DNA of 64,000 bases from Pontivivens nitratireducens (GCF_014235845.1 NZ_JACJUQ010000006.1:163872-227871); one strand, 5' to 3'. Numbered from the stretch's first letter, positions 1 through 8,547 are shown. Made by a program: numbers and translations. Notes: generated by a model not told the origin, from the letters alone.

Positions 1-754
1 GCGTGGCATTCGCCGCCTCGACCGAGACCGTAGACCACAACGCGCCCCGCGCCGGATGCAGGATATGCTGCCGGTGTCCAACCTGCATGGCTGACGGGCT
101 GGAAGTCGCGATCGCGGTGTTTCGTATCGTGCGCATCCCCAGCACGCCGAAGCTCGGATCATCCAGGCCCAATCGCCAAGGTCCGCCCAGGGCGCTGTAC
201 TCACCGATATTGACCAGCGCCTCGCGCAGACCCAACGCTTTCAGCCGGGCGGTGACCAGATCGGTCGCGAAGCCCTGCGCGATACCGTTGAAGGTCAGCG
301 CCTGATCTGCCGCCAGGGTAATACGGGAGTCGTTCCAGCGCACTCTGTCCCATCCGACCGCCTGGGCGGCAGCGTTCACATCGCCCCCCTGCGCCATTGC
401 CAGCCACAGCGGCTGCACCGACGGATCGAACAGGCCCTGGGTCATCCGGTGACCACGGTCCGCAACGGCAACCAGTTCCATGAACCGCGGGTCGTGGGGG
501 GCGAGTGTTCCGGTGCGGTTCAGCGTCGAAAGGGCCGAGGATGGATCGTAGAGGCTGAACAGCCGCTCGACCTCACCCAGCAGCGGCGGTATTTCCGCGA
601 TGGCGCGTTCGGCAACCTCACGCGGGCCGTCGATGGTCAGACTGACATCCGCGCCCAGCGCCCGACCTCGCCACGACTGCGCTGCGACAGCATGGCCCGG
701 CGCGGCCGCAGCGGCGGCGGCGATGGTCAGGAACCTGCGACGGGTAAGCCTCAT
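1..754 (-). CDS. apbE: FAD:protein FMN transferase, NosX/ApbE family (partial, runs off left edge)
   Basis: Enzymes of this family attach FMN covalently to a threonine of periplasmic FMN-binding domains. The start is at 754 and about 250 residues are visible; the C-terminus lies beyond base 1. The N-terminus has a twin-arginine-like signal (TRRRFL, then an Ala-rich stretch to about residue 25), so export is expected. Family motifs seen are FNGIAQGFATD, an NIGEYSALGG segment and a late HILHPARG segment. The usual TSG before the last motif reads TSS. The start codon overlaps the nosR stop as ATGA, so the two are translationally coupled, and the NosR-like protein is the obvious flavinylation substrate. 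I call it NosX-like from this context; a general ApbE is the alternative. Confidence 0.88.
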   Translation of the reverse strand, partial: MRLTRRRFLTIAAAAAAAPGHAVAAQSWRGRALGADVSLTIDGPREVAERAIAEIPPLLGEVERLFSLYDPSSALSTLNRTGTLAPHDPRFMELVAVADRGHRMTQGLFDPSVQPLWLAMAQGGDVNAAAQAVGWDRVRWNDSRITLAADQALTFNGIAQGFATDLVTARLKALGLREALVNIGEYSALGGPWRLGLDDPSFGVLGMRTIRNTAIATSSPSAMQVGHRQHILHPARGALWSTVSVEAANAT

Positions 755-2841
755 GCCGGGACCTCCTGTGATCGGGCGCGGGCTTTCTTGGCCTGCACGA
801 TCAGCGGAACGCATTTTTTCGGGTCATCGTGAATGGTCACGCAATCGAGACATTGGAAACATTCCGAATACTGAATCTCCCCGGTTTTTTTGATCGCTCC
901 GTATTTGCACTTCACCTTGCAAAGCTGACAGGGCGATCCGCAATCTGGCCGCCGCTCGATCCACTTGCGCCCCCGCAACAACCCGCCGATCGCCATCACG
1001 GCGCCCAGCGGGCAGACATAGCGGCAGAACCCCTTGAACAGCACCATGGACAACAACAGCAGCCCCACGGCATAGGCCACGTAATACCATTCGCGGACGA
1101 AGAATGTGGTGATTGCGGTCTTGAACGGTTCGACCTCTATCGCCTTGTCCAGCCGCGCCGGAGCGGTAAAGATCAGCGTGATCAATGCGGTCAGCACGAC
1201 ATACTTGATCCATTTCAGGCGATTGTCCCATGCGGGCGTCGGCTCGATCTGCGGCAGTTTCAGGAACCGTCCGATATGGTGCGCGAACTCCTGCAATGCG
1301 CCGAACGGGCACAGCCAGCCGCAGAACAGGCCCCGCCCCCACAACACGAAGCCCAGAATTGTCACGATCCAGATCACGAGCGAGAACGGATCGTAGAGCA
1401 GGAACCCGAACGCCCCCCCGGACTGGGCGGTGCGGATCACAGCCAGCGGTGTGGCGATGGACAATTGCCCCTGACCCCACCAGCCGATGAAAACCGTAAC
1501 GAAGGCCAGAATGCCAAGCCGGATCGGCGTGAAATACCGGTGTCCGGCAAGCCTGTTCAGGCGAAATCCCAGAACGCCGATCAGTCCCACCAGAAACACC
1601 GTCAGGATGATCAGGTCAGTCGAGCGGTTGCGGATCGCGTCGACCCAGGGCGGCCGGGCCGTGGGGGTCTGCGGTCGCAGGAAAAACCGCTCATCCGTCG
1701 AAACCGCCGTGCTCAATGTGACGGTGCCTATTTCGGGCTGGAACATGCCATGCTCGCGCAGACTGGCGATGTTCAACTGCCATTCGGTCGTGGGGTCGAA
1801 GCCCAGCCGCCGGTCGGTTCGCAGGATCAACGCGGTTCCGTCTTGCAGTTCGGTCGGCAGATCGGGGTGCAACTGGATGAACAGATCGGCATCGCGAAAG
1901 GCAATGGGAAACCCGCCCTGTTCGGCGCTGATCAGATCGGGGGAGGTGTTGCGCACGAACTCCTCCGTTACCAGACCGTGCCGCGCCGTTTCGATCAGCA
2001 GCACGGGTTCATCCGTGGGGGAGAGTTGCATGAATTGTTGCAGGTCCTCGAACGTGCCCGGGTCCAGAACCGCACGCGCGACCGAGGGCGGCCCGATATC
2101 GATGGCCCACAGGTCGAGGTACAGCCCCTGCGGATCGGCCCGCCCTTGCGGATCGTCATATTCCCAGATCGTGCCGGTGAATTCCGCATCCACCTGCGCA
2201 TTGGTCACGGCAAGGTGCGAGACGAGACCCTGCGCGACCAGATCGTTCCAGCTCAAATCCTCGACATGGTCGGGGTTCGGATAGGCGGGGGGACCCGTTG
2301 CGATGCCGCTCATCTTTTCGCGCGCGACGTTCAGGGCGGCGGCCATGATGCTCTCATGCGCGATGCGGACCGAGGCCGTCGCCTTGGTCACGCCGTCCAG
2401 ATAGATCAGCGCGGATCCGTCCGCACCGCTGCCATAGGGACTGCCCACGACGAGGCTGTCGGAAATCGAGAGACCGCGATATTGTTCGAAGAACTTGTGG
2501 AACGGTGCCTCGCCCAACCCGGATACGAAGATCGGCTCGTTATGCGAGATCAGCTTCACGTCCAGAAAGCGCCCCTCCAGATCCAGAACGACCAACAGGT
2601 TGATCGCAGCGCCGGAAAATCCGGGCAGGGGGGCCATCGGCTCCGTCTCGAAAACAAATCCGGCCTCCGCCCCACCGGAATTGAGCAATTGCCAGACCCC
2701 GTTGTCGCCCAGACTTTCCCCCAGCGACATCGGCGGCGCGACATATGAGGCGATGACCTCACGCTCCAGCGGCTGCGACTCTGCGTAGGCGGGGGTCATG
2801 GCAAGCAGCACGAGGCTGAGGGCGAGGCGAAGAATGCGCAT
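751..2841 (-). CDS. nosR: NosR/NirI-family membrane flavoprotein with polyferredoxin C-terminus
   Basis: This 696-residue protein has the full NosR layout. A signal peptide covers residues 1-20, and a periplasmic FMN-binding domain spans roughly 60-180. Its DGVTKATAS sequence (149-157) resembles the flavinylation consensus, with Thr155 the likely FMN site, although Lys153 replaces the usual Gly. A membrane region follows from about residue 410, with two CxxxCP-type motifs (FCGWLCPFG and FCRYVCPLG). The tail carries two ferredoxin-like clusters (CGSPCQLCKVKC and CFQCLDCV). Known NosR proteins pass electrons from the membrane to nitrous oxide reductase or support its expression. No nosZ is visible: nosX follows at once and the upstream gene is a divergent ABC permease, so the electron acceptor is uncertain. 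Confidence 0.88.
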   Translation of the reverse strand: MRILRLALSLVLLAMTPAYAESQPLEREVIASYVAPPMSLGESLGDNGVWQLLNSGGAEAGFVFETEPMAPLPGFSGAAINLLVVLDLEGRFLDVKLISHNEPIFVSGLGEAPFHKFFEQYRGLSISDSLVVGSPYGSGADGSALIYLDGVTKATASVRIAHESIMAAALNVAREKMSGIATGPPAYPNPDHVEDLSWNDLVAQGLVSHLAVTNAQVDAEFTGTIWEYDDPQGRADPQGLYLDLWAIDIGPPSVARAVLDPGTFEDLQQFMQLSPTDEPVLLIETARHGLVTEEFVRNTSPDLISAEQGGFPIAFRDADLFIQLHPDLPTELQDGTALILRTDRRLGFDPTTEWQLNIASLREHGMFQPEIGTVTLSTAVSTDERFFLRPQTPTARPPWVDAIRNRSTDLIILTVFLVGLIGVLGFRLNRLAGHRYFTPIRLGILAFVTVFIGWWGQGQLSIATPLAVIRTAQSGGAFGFLLYDPFSLVIWIVTILGFVLWGRGLFCGWLCPFGALQEFAHHIGRFLKLPQIEPTPAWDNRLKWIKYVVLTALITLIFTAPARLDKAIEVEPFKTAITTFFVREWYYVAYAVGLLLLSMVLFKGFCRYVCPLGAVMAIGGLLRGRKWIERRPDCGSPCQLCKVKCKYGAIKKTGEIQYSECFQCLDCVTIHDDPKKCVPLIVQAKKARARSQEVPA

Positions 2842-2943
2842 GGATCATGTCTAGGTGTCCCCTGCGCGTTGTCCTATGCGACTTAGGTATCAAAGGTGCA
2901 GTTAGCCATTGGGATGGCGCGGCATTCATGGAAGGATTTCTGC

Positions 2944-3720
2944 ATGATCCGCGACCTGTTCCGAACAAATGGTATCATCACCGCCCTGTCCCTGATGGGG
3001 CTGATGATCCTGTGGACCGTCCTTGCCTGGCTCAAGGGGGATCCCGATGTGCTGCCCATGCCGCTGGAGGTGTGGAGCATCGTTCGGCGTGAGGCCGCAT
3101 CAGGTGATCTGGCCTATCACATGATCGCCACCATCGGGCGGGTGGCGGCGGCGTTCGCGCTGGCAATGGCGCTGGGCCTTGGCATCGGGGTCGTTCTGGG
3201 ACGCTCCCCCGCGCTGGATCGGTGGTTCGGCATCTGGCTGGTGGTGTTCCTGAACATTCCCGCGCTGGTGGTGATCGTGCTGTGCTATCTGTGGATCGGG
3301 CTGAACGAGGTTGCGGCGATCACCGCCGTGGCCCTGAACAAGACGGCAATGGTGGCCGTCACGATTCGCGAGGGGACCCGCGCCCTCGATCCCAGATTGC
3401 GCGACATGGCGCGGTCGTTCCAGATGTCACCGCTCGACACGTTCCGCCACGTCACCGTTCCGCAGCTGTGGCCCTATATCGCGGCGAGCACGCGCAACGG
3501 CCTGGCCATCATCTGGAAGATCGTGCTGGTGGTGGAGTTTCTGGGGCGCAGCAACGGTGTCGGATTTCAGATTCACCTTTATTTTCAGTTGTTCGAAATC
3601 GGCTATGTCATGGCCTATGCGGTGAGTTTCGTTGCCTTTGTCCTGGTTCTGGAATGGACGGTCATCAATCTGTTCGAACGTCGGGCCACGCGCTGGCGCG
3701 CGGGTGAACCCGGATCGTGA
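2944..3720 (+). CDS. ABC transporter permease, TauC/SsuC/NitT type
   Basis: A 258-residue inner-membrane permease of the family that moves sulfonates, nitrate, taurine or thiamine precursors. About six hydrophobic segments are visible. The cytoplasmic EAA-type loop RSFQMSPLDTFRHVTVPQ sits near residues 155-172 for docking the ATPase. I chose the ATG at 2944 because GGAAGGA lies seven bases upstream; an in-frame ATG at 2896 would add 16 residues. There is no ATPase or binding protein beside it: the gene is divergent from nosR and followed by the unrelated ccr. Its partner subunits must be elsewhere, perhaps left of the window beyond apbE. Substrate unknown. Confidence 0.85.
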   Translation: MIRDLFRTNGIITALSLMGLMILWTVLAWLKGDPDVLPMPLEVWSIVRREAASGDLAYHMIATIGRVAAAFALAMALGLGIGVVLGRSPALDRWFGIWLVVFLNIPALVVIVLCYLWIGLNEVAAITAVALNKTAMVAVTIREGTRALDPRLRDMARSFQMSPLDTFRHVTVPQLWPYIAASTRNGLAIIWKIVLVVEFLGRSNGVGFQIHLYFQLFEIGYVMAYAVSFVAFVLVLEWTVINLFERRATRWRAGEPGS

Positions 3721-3744
3721 CGCACCGGCCATGCGCCTGATTTT

Positions 3745-3841
3745 TTGTGCACCGCACCTAAAAATTCGCTTGCTTACCGCGCAATCTCATTCCATATCGT
3801 AACTCACAAACGTATTTTTATTGCGCAACTAAATTGCGCAC
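3745..3841 (+). promoter_or_regulatory. Candidate operator upstream of ccr (TTGYGCAM repeats)
   Basis: Two near-identical octamers, TTGCGCAA (3821-3828) and TTGCGCAC (3834-3841), stand in direct repeat with 5 bases between them, 20 bases before the ccr start. A third related octamer, TTGTGCAC, is at 3745-3752. A weak promoter (TTGCTT at 3770, CATATC at 3793, 17-base spacing) would put the pair downstream of the transcription start. The layout recalls the paired TTTGCAAA-type sites I remember for ScfR/RamB-family acyl-CoA regulators in Rhodobacterales. Regulator identity is inferred. Confidence 0.5.
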
Positions 3842-3860
3842 AGCCCGAAGGGAACGTTGC

Positions 3861-5144
3861 ATGGTTCAGACGGAAACCAACCCTGCCGCCGATCCGGAGA
3901 ACCGCCCGGTGAAGGATTTGTACGAAATGGGCGAGTTTCCGCCCCTCGGACATGTGCCCAAGCAGATGTACGCCTGGACCATCCGGCGTGAGCGTCATGG
4001 CGAGCCGGATCAGGCCTTTGCCCTCGAAACCGTCGATACGCCCGTGCTCGACAGCAACGAGGTGCTGGTCCTCGTGATGGCGGCCGGTGTCAACTACAAT
4101 GGCGTGTGGGCGGGCCTTGGCACGCCAATCAGCCCGTTCGACGGTCATGGCGCACCCTACCACATCGCGGGCTCCGACGCGTCCGGCATCGTTTGGGCCG
4201 TGGGTGACAAGGTAAAGCGGTGGAAGGTCGGTGACGAGGTCGTCATTCACTGCAACCAGGACGACGGCGATGATGAGGAGTGCAATGGCGGCGACCCCAT
4301 GATGTCTCCGAGCCAGCGCATCTGGGGCTACGAGACCCCGGACGGGTCCTTCGCGCAGTTCACCAATGTGCAGTCGCAACAATTGATGCCGCGCCCCAAG
4401 CACCTGACATGGGAGGAAGCGGCCTGCTATACTCTGACCCTCGCCACTGCTTACCGCATGTTGTTCGGTCATGCCCCGCATGAGCTGCGCCCCGGTCAGA
4501 ACGTTCTGGTGTGGGGGGCTTCGGGGGGTCTCGGCTCCTATGCGATCCAGTTGATCAACACGGCAGGCGCCAACGCGATCGGCGTGATTTCGGACGAAAG
4601 CAAGCGTGAGTTCGTGATGGGTCTGGGCGCCAAGGGCGTCATCAACCGCAAGGACTTCAACTGCTGGGGCCAGATGCCGACAGTGAACACGCCTGAATAC
4701 AAGGACTGGTTCAACGAGACGCGCAAGTTCGGCAAGGCGATCTGGGAGATCACCGGCAAGGGCAACAACGTCGACATGGTGTTCGAGCATCCGGGCGAAA
4801 GCACGTTCCCGGTATCGGTCTTCGTGGTGAAGCGTGGCGGCATGGTCGTGATCTGCGCCGGGACCACCGGCTATAACCTGACCTTTGACGTGCGCTATCT
4901 GTGGATGCACCAGAAACGTGTTCAGGGCAGCCACTTCGCCAACCTCAAGCAGGCCAGCTCCGCCAATCAGTTGATGGTAGAGCAGCGTCTGGACCCCTGC
5001 ATGTCCGAGGTGTTCGAGTGGAACGAACTGCCCGCCGCACATACCAAGATGCTGCGCAACGAGCATAAGCCCGGAAACATGGCTGTGCTGGTCTGTGCGC
5101 CCAGAACAGGGCTGCGGACCTTCGAGGATGCCGTGGACGGCTGA
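3861..5144 (+). CDS. ccr: Crotonyl-CoA carboxylase/reductase
   Basis: Reductive carboxylation of crotonyl-CoA to ethylmalonyl-CoA with NADPH and CO2, the key step of the ethylmalonyl-CoA pathway for acetate and C2 assimilation. The 427-residue protein is a medium-chain dehydrogenase/reductase. It has the characteristic long N-terminus (KDLYEMGEFPPLGHVP), a nucleotide-binding WGASGGLGSYA loop near residues 218-228, and the segments VFEHPGE and WMHQKRVQGSHFAN that are typical of Ccr rather than of simple enoyl reductases. I chose the ATG at 3861; an in-frame ATG at 3834 lies inside the repeat operator. No ethylmalonyl-CoA mutase or epimerase gene is adjacent. A strong terminator follows, so it is probably monocistronic. 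Confidence 0.95.
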   Translation: MVQTETNPAADPENRPVKDLYEMGEFPPLGHVPKQMYAWTIRRERHGEPDQAFALETVDTPVLDSNEVLVLVMAAGVNYNGVWAGLGTPISPFDGHGAPYHIAGSDASGIVWAVGDKVKRWKVGDEVVIHCNQDDGDDEECNGGDPMMSPSQRIWGYETPDGSFAQFTNVQSQQLMPRPKHLTWEEAACYTLTLATAYRMLFGHAPHELRPGQNVLVWGASGGLGSYAIQLINTAGANAIGVISDESKREFVMGLGAKGVINRKDFNCWGQMPTVNTPEYKDWFNETRKFGKAIWEITGKGNNVDMVFEHPGESTFPVSVFVVKRGGMVVICAGTTGYNLTFDVRYLWMHQKRVQGSHFANLKQASSANQLMVEQRLDPCMSEVFEWNELPAAHTKMLRNEHKPGNMAVLVCAPRTGLRTFEDAVDG

Positions 5145-5198
5145 AACCGGCTGAACAGAACATTTGGGCTGTTCAAGGCCCAGTTGAGCGTAAAACCG

Positions 5199-5229
5199 CC
5201 TATCCCGCCCTGCGGGATAGGTATTTTTG
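5199..5229 (+). terminator. Rho-independent terminator after ccr
   Basis: A perfect 10-base-pair stem, CCTATCCCGC (5199-5208) with GCGGGATAGG (5212-5221), has a three-base loop and is followed by TATTTTTG. It ends the ccr transcript. Confidence 0.9.
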
Positions 5230-5334
5230 TTGATATGAAACCTCGAGATGAAACCTCAATGCGGGTTGCGAGTTGGATCACTGTGTGGATCGTGACGCTT
5301 TCAGATTTCACGCAGCCAATTTGAGGTATGTACC

Positions 5335-6417
5335 ATGAAAAAGTTTCTTATGACGACCGCCGTGGCACTTGCGATGACGACAACCGCATATGCCCAATCC
5401 GCATCTGTAGAGTATATCCAGAGCGCCGAGGCAGACGCGCTGATGGCGTCCAATCTGCTGGGCGCGCGTGTCTACGCAACCGAGACCGATGAGGAAATCA
5501 CCTATTCGGCAGGAATGGAAACCGAGTGGGACGATATCGGTGAGATCAACGACGTGATCGTATCGCGCGATGGTTCCATCGAGGGTGTCGTTCTGGGCGT
5601 CGGAGGCTTCCTTGGAATGGGTGAAAAGGACGTCGCCGTATCCATGGACGATCTGCGTTTCGTATCCGACGGGGCCGATGCCAATGACTGGTTCATCGTC
5701 GTGACCACCACGGCGGAGGCGCTCGAATCCGCGCCGACGTTCACCCCTGCAATGGAAGTGAACACCACGGCTACCGATGTTTCCGACGATATTCCGAACA
5801 CGATGGAAAACGGTGATACCGACACGCAGATGACTGCACCCGGCGCGATTGACGCCGAAGTCGACAGCGAACTTTCCGCCGATGCAGATGTTGAGACACG
5901 CGAGGTTGAGACCGAAATCGTCTCCGACACCGAAGCCATGACCGATGAGGCCATGGACGAGGTGGACGAAATGGCCGAGTCCACCGGCGACGCGCTGGAA
6001 AATGCAGGCGACACGCTGGAAAACACCGGTGACGCCATCGCGGAGGAAACCGGACAGCTGGCAACGAATGTCGAGGAATCGATGGACGAGACCATCGCCG
6101 CGACCGAGGAAAACCTTGAGGCGATGGACAACCCCATGGAAGGCTTCTCCGAGGTCGATATCGCCAGCTTGACGCAGGACGATCTGATCGGTGCCGAGGT
6201 CTATGGTGCCAATGATGAAAACGTCGGCGAAGTGGGCGACGTGATGGAGAACGGCGTGCTGATCGAAGTCGGCGGCTTCCTTGGGCTTGGTGAGAAGCAG
6301 GTCCTCGTACCGCTCGATGATTTGAGCGTCATGACCGACACCGACGGTGAAGTTCGCATCTACGTGAACGCAACTGAGGAATCGCTGGAGGCAATGCCGG
6401 AATTTGAAGCGAACTGA
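5335..6417 (+). CDS. Secreted protein with two PRC-barrel domains
   Basis: A 360-residue exported protein with a clear Sec signal peptide (residues 1-21, cleavage after AYAQ). Two PRC-barrel-like units, about residues 38-125 and 275-350, share the signature LGAEVYGANDENVGEVGDV / VGGFLGLGEKQVLVPLDDL. Between them lies a very acidic linker of about 140 residues with degenerate short repeats (DALENAG, DTLENTG, DAIAEETG) likely to be helical or disordered. PRC-barrels bind RNA or protein partners or act as stress-related periplasmic modules; the role here is unknown. The gene is flanked by terminators on both sides and so is a single-gene unit. A second PRC-barrel gene, without a signal peptide, sits at 43407. 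Confidence 0.85.
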   Translation: MKKFLMTTAVALAMTTTAYAQSASVEYIQSAEADALMASNLLGARVYATETDEEITYSAGMETEWDDIGEINDVIVSRDGSIEGVVLGVGGFLGMGEKDVAVSMDDLRFVSDGADANDWFIVVTTTAEALESAPTFTPAMEVNTTATDVSDDIPNTMENGDTDTQMTAPGAIDAEVDSELSADADVETREVETEIVSDTEAMTDEAMDEVDEMAESTGDALENAGDTLENTGDAIAEETGQLATNVEESMDETIAATEENLEAMDNPMEGFSEVDIASLTQDDLIGAEVYGANDENVGEVGDVMENGVLIEVGGFLGLGEKQVLVPLDDLSVMTDTDGEVRIYVNATEESLEAMPEFEAN

Positions 6418-6451
6418 TCCCGGCTGGATCCTTTGGAACGTTACGAAACGA

Positions 6452-6479
6452 AGCCCCGGACTTGCGCCGGGGCTTTTTC
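6452..6479 (+). terminator. Rho-independent terminator after the PRC-barrel gene
   Basis: An eight-base-pair stem AGCCCCGG (6452-6459) with CCGGGGCT (6467-6474), a seven-base loop, and a run of T from 6474 to 6478. Confidence 0.9.
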
Positions 6480-6515
6480 GTGTCTTTGATCGGCGCAAAC
6501 TGATGGAGGATAGTC

Positions 6516-7148
6516 ATGACACTGCCAGAGCCGAAATTGCTTTACGATACGCCCCGCGCCCCCAACCCGCGCCGGGTGCGGATATTCATGGCCGAGAAGG
6601 GCATCGACCTGCCCCGGTCGAACATCGACATCATGGCCGGAACGCAATTCAGCGCGGATTATCAGGCGAAGGTCGGATCCCACCACGTGCCTGCCCTCGA
6701 ACTCGACGATGGGACAGTGTTGACGGAAACCGTCGCGATCTGCCGCTATCTCGAAGCGCTGCACCCCGAGCCGAACCTGATGGGCCGCGACCCGCTGGAG
6801 GCCGCGAAGGTCGAGATGTGGAGCCGGCGCGTCGAATTCCATTTGATGACGCCCGTCGCCGCCGTTGCGCGGCATGGCATCCCGGCGATGGCCAGTCTGG
6901 AACACGGTGATCAATGCCCCGAATGGGCCGCTGCGAACGACAGCCGCGTGGATGCGGGCCTGACATGGCTTGAAAACAGCCTGAAAGACAAGGAGTGGCT
7001 GGCCACCGATCGCTTCACCGTTGCAGACATCACGGCCATCGCGACGCTGGGCTTCATGCACCTGATTCGCAAGAAAGTGCCGGAGACGCACGTGGCGACC
7101 CTTGCCTGGCTTGATCGCTGCAATGAACGCGGCACGATTGTGGACTGA
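6516..7148 (+). CDS. Glutathione S-transferase family protein
   Basis: A 210-residue cytosolic GST. The N-terminal thioredoxin-like domain (about 1-85) includes LLYDTPRAPNPRRVRIFMAE, the cis-Pro segment HHVPALELDDG and the TETVAICRYLE helix that contacts glutathione. The helical C-terminal domain contains FTVADITAIATLGFM, the usual N-capping motif. A good ribosome site, TGGAGGATAGTC, precedes the ATG. Substrate cannot be told from sequence; a role in detoxification or glutathione conjugation is the family norm. It stands alone between the PRC-barrel terminator and the uracil-DNA glycosylase gene. Confidence 0.85.
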   Translation: MTLPEPKLLYDTPRAPNPRRVRIFMAEKGIDLPRSNIDIMAGTQFSADYQAKVGSHHVPALELDDGTVLTETVAICRYLEALHPEPNLMGRDPLEAAKVEMWSRRVEFHLMTPVAAVARHGIPAMASLEHGDQCPEWAAANDSRVDAGLTWLENSLKDKEWLATDRFTVADITAIATLGFMHLIRKKVPETHVATLAWLDRCNERGTIVD

Positions 7149-7194
7149 TCACGGGGCGCGGTAAGGTCACCTGACGACAGAGGGGATTCGCGCC

Positions 7195-8004
7195 GTGGAC
7201 AATACCGATCCGGAAGCCTTGCTCGCCGCGCTTGCCTGGCAGGTCGAGCTGGGCGTGGACGCGGCTGTTGGCGACGTACCTGTCGATCGCTATGCCGCGC
7301 CCCCACCGCCGGAACCGATCACTCGCCAAGCTGACGCGCCCCGCCTTGATGCGCCACAACGGGCGCGCGCGCCGCAACAGGATGACGATCACGCCCAGCT
7401 GGTGGAGCAGGCCCGACAGCTTGCCGGCAGAGCGGCGACACTGGCCGAACTGCGCAGCGCGATGGCGGGCTTCGACGGCTGCATCCTGAAACAGGGCGCG
7501 CGAAACCTCGTGTTCAGCGACGGCCACCCCGCCGCCCGTCTGATGATCGTAGGGGAGGCCCCCGGCAAGGATGAGGACCGAGAGGGCAAACCCTTTGTCG
7601 GGCGCTCGGGTCAATTGCTGGACAAGATGCTGGCCGCGATCGGTCGCGACAGATCGGACGACAGGCCAGATGGCGGCGTCTATATCACCAACGTCCTGCC
7701 GTGGCGCCCCCCTGCGAACCGCGACCCCGGCAAGGATGAAATGGCGATGATGAAACCATTCCTGTTGCGCCATATCGCCCTGGCCGCGCCCGATTGCCTG
7801 CTGCTGCTGGGAAATGCCGCGATGAAGACCCTGTATGAGACGGATCGCGGGATCACCGCAATGCGGGGACAATGGCGCGAGGTCGGGGGCATAGCGGCCA
7901 TCGCCTCCTTCCATCCGGCCGCCTTGCTGCGAAACGGGCTGCACAAACGGTCGGCCTGGCAGGATTTGCAGATGCTGAAATCGAGGTTGGATACATATGG
8001 CTGA
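7195..8004 (+). CDS. Uracil-DNA glycosylase, family 4-like, lacking Fe-S ligands
   Basis: Removes uracil from DNA in base-excision repair. The 269-residue protein starts with GTG at 7195 behind AGAGGGG. The N-terminal 90 residues are Pro/Ala-rich and low in conservation. The catalytic core begins near residue 115 with IVGEAPGKDED and FVGRSGQLLDKML, then ITNVLPWRPPANRDP and a late FHPAALLRN. Family 4 enzymes usually ligate a 4Fe-4S cluster with four cysteines. Here the KCRPP cysteine is Trp170, the position before PFL is occupied by Met, and only Cys96 remains in the N-terminal pair region. I infer a cluster-free variant, probably shared with other alphaproteobacteria. The 3' end overlaps moaB by eight bases. 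Confidence 0.85.
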   Translation: MDNTDPEALLAALAWQVELGVDAAVGDVPVDRYAAPPPPEPITRQADAPRLDAPQRARAPQQDDDHAQLVEQARQLAGRAATLAELRSAMAGFDGCILKQGARNLVFSDGHPAARLMIVGEAPGKDEDREGKPFVGRSGQLLDKMLAAIGRDRSDDRPDGGVYITNVLPWRPPANRDPGKDEMAMMKPFLLRHIALAAPDCLLLLGNAAMKTLYETDRGITAMRGQWREVGGIAAIASFHPAALLRNGLHKRSAWQDLQMLKSRLDTYG

Positions 8005-8527
8005 ACGTGACTTCGTCCCTGTCCGCATCGCGGTGTTGACGGTATCGGATACGCGCACCCCCGCCGATGACCGGTCGGGGGATACTTTGGTCGCGCGGAT
8101 TGCTGCGGCGGGTCATACGCTGGCGGCACGTGATATCGTCCAGGACGACCGCGATGCCATCGTGGCCCGCTTGCGCGAATGGATCGCCGAGGATGGCATC
8201 GACGTCATCATCTCCACCGGCGGCACGGGCCTGACGGGCCGTGATGTGACGGTTGAGGCGCACCGCGAGGTCTATGAAAAACAGATCGACGCCTTCGCGA
8301 CCCTGTTCACCATGATTTCGGTCCGCAAGATCGGCACCTCCGCCGTGCAGTCGCGGGCCTGCGGCGGCGTGGCGCAGGGCACGTATCTGTTCGCGCTTCC
8401 CGGCTCACCCGGCGCGTGCAAGGATGGGTGGGATGAAATTCTGTTCCATCAACTGGATTACCGCCACATGCCCTGTAACTTCGTCGAGATCATGCCCCGG
8501 CTGCAGGAACATCTTCGCCGGAAATGA
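7997..8527 (+). CDS. moaB: Molybdenum cofactor biosynthesis protein MoaB
   Basis: A MoaB/MogA-type molybdopterin-binding protein of 176 residues that helps adenylylate molybdopterin before molybdenum insertion. It shows [20 protein letters not shown] at the N-terminus, the pterin-binding [17 protein letters not shown] motif near residues 73-90 and [16 protein letters not shown] near 135-150. The start overlaps the end of the glycosylase gene by eight bases, so translation is probably coupled. No other Mo-cofactor gene is nearby. A six-pair GC hairpin without a T run follows at 8532-8547. Confidence 0.92.
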   Translation: MAERDFVPVRIAVLTVSDTRTPADDRSGDTLVARIAAAGHTLAARDIVQDDRDAIVARLREWIAEDGIDVIISTGGTGLTGRDVTVEAHREVYEKQIDAFATLFTMISVRKIGTSAVQSRACGGVAQGTYLFALPGSPGACKDGWDEILFHQLDYRHMPCNFVEIMPRLQEHLRRK

Positions 8528-8531
8528 TGTT

Positions 8532-8547
8532 CCGGTCGCGGGACCGG
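8532..8547 (+). terminator. Short GC hairpin downstream of moaB
   Basis: CCGGTC (8532-8537) pairs with GACCGG (8542-8547) around a GCGG tetraloop. No T run follows, so it is a weak or factor-dependent terminator, or only an RNA-stabilising hairpin. Confidence 0.35.

Noticed and set aside
829..2748. A 639-residue open frame antisense to nosR
   Set aside because: It is a low-complexity shadow of nosR caused by high GC; it has no family motifs and lies opposite a clearly conserved gene.
2842..2943. FNR/NnrR box (TTGAT-N4-ATCAA) in front of nosR
   Set aside because: Only single half-site-like strings (such as GTATCAAAGG) were found; no paired site with correct spacing.
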